Part shown: positions 63,745 through 64,000 of the stretch, piece by piece
Position numbering within the stretch: the stretch's first letter is position 1
Layout: each line of letters begins with the position of its first letter
Assembly: GCF_013166575.1 (NCBI RefSeq)
Contig: NZ_JABKKE010000003.1
Span: 62,001-126,000, forward strand
Length of the DNA: 64,000 bases
Reading direction: 5' to 3'
Origin: Xylanibacter rodentium
Lineage (GTDB): Bacteria; Bacteroidota; Bacteroidia; Bacteroidales; Bacteroidaceae
Notes under the pieces: model-generated
Database searches by the model: none
What the model was told of the DNA's origin: nothing
The model's input: only the letters and a program-made list of their open reading frames with translations
Position numbers and translations under genes: made by a program

Positions 63745-63941
63745 AATGCGATATTCATTTAGTCAGATTAATAATTCGAAATTAAAAAAAGCAATTCGAT
63801 TTGATGTGTTTACTAAGACATGATAAGGTAATGTCATAAAATAGATTATAAGGTGGTGCGAAATCGGAGAGGCTTTGTCTCCGACTTCATGAAATCCCAC
63901 CAAACAAACTTACTACTAACTAATAATACCTAAAGCCTTAA

Positions 63942-64000
63942 CTATTTGTTTACAACGACCTTCTTCACTCCGGCAGCCGTCTTTATCATATATATTCCAG
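63942..64000 (-). CDS. C-terminal end of another secreted protein
   Basis: The last 18 codons and stop of a gene that enters from the right edge: GIYMIKTAAGVKKVVVNK. It matches the sorting-like tail of the neighbouring GH16 protein (GLYIVRTADGVKKVVVK), so it is probably one more secreted protein of the same cluster. The 197 bases between it and the GH16 gene show nothing clear. Confidence 0.75.
   Translation of the reverse strand, partial: GIYMIKTAAGVKKVVVNK

Overview
The window is Bacteroidales DNA, most likely Prevotellaceae. Supporting signs are promoters of the TTTG-N19/20-TAnnTTTG type, a tmRNA whose encoded tag reads GENNYALAA, Bacteroidetes-only families (UpxY-like NusG paralogue, Wzi, WbsX, DUF5689, DUF6078-like) and secreted proteins whose C-termini resemble type IX secretion sorting tails. 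The genus is inference.

Region 1 (1-14487, minus strand) is a capsular or exopolysaccharide locus read leftwards. It opens with a tyrosine recombinase (13516-14487) next to an invertible promoter bounded by 31-bp perfect inverted repeats (13243-13273 and 13469-13499). The promoter now faces the locus (ON). The first gene is an unusually large UpxY-like antiterminator (576 aa), followed by a flippase, an SDR, an acyltransferase, a thiamine-diphosphate enzyme, a pyruvyl transferase, a GT2, a broken hexapeptide transferase, a Wzy-like polymerase, a GT92-like transferase, a second acyltransferase and the start of another GT2. Long G/C tracts lie in both acyltransferase genes, and several genes are frameshifted at homopolymers. 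Phase variation therefore appears layered: promoter inversion plus slipped-strand tracts.

Region 2 (14488-20460) is an accessory island. It holds nested palindromic repeats and a MITE-like element, a frameshifted GNAT gene, an AT-rich cluster of four or five small unrecognised genes with its own consensus promoter, and a decayed IS1182-like element.

Region 3 (20498-40103) starts with ssrA (minus strand), followed by 74-bp tandem repeats and a complete second polysaccharide locus on the plus strand: Wza-like and Wzz-like export proteins, flippase, polymerase, GT4, acetyltransferase, WbsX, GT4, GT2, aminotransferase, phosphoglycosyl transferase, dehydratase and a second phosphoglycosyl transferase. 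A convergent pair (lipoprotein and Wzi) closes it.

Region 4 (40419-55971) is mixed: a His/Asn-rich secreted protein, a DUF308 membrane protein, uridine kinase, a UDG-superfamily glycosylase, a CotH protein, and a TonB receptor with two OB-fold lipoproteins flanked by two secreted nucleases (a likely nucleic-acid scavenging locus). Ribosomal protein L31, glutathione peroxidase and thioredoxin reductase follow.

Region 5 (56108-64000, minus strand) encodes secreted glycan-active proteins: an F5/8-type C protein, a GH128-like glucanase, a GH16 laminarinase with three tandem accessory modules, and the tail of another secreted protein. Together they suggest beta-1,3-glucan degradation.

All family assignments are by reading motifs; no searches were run. 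Several homopolymer frameshifts could instead be sequencing errors, and this is stated where it matters.
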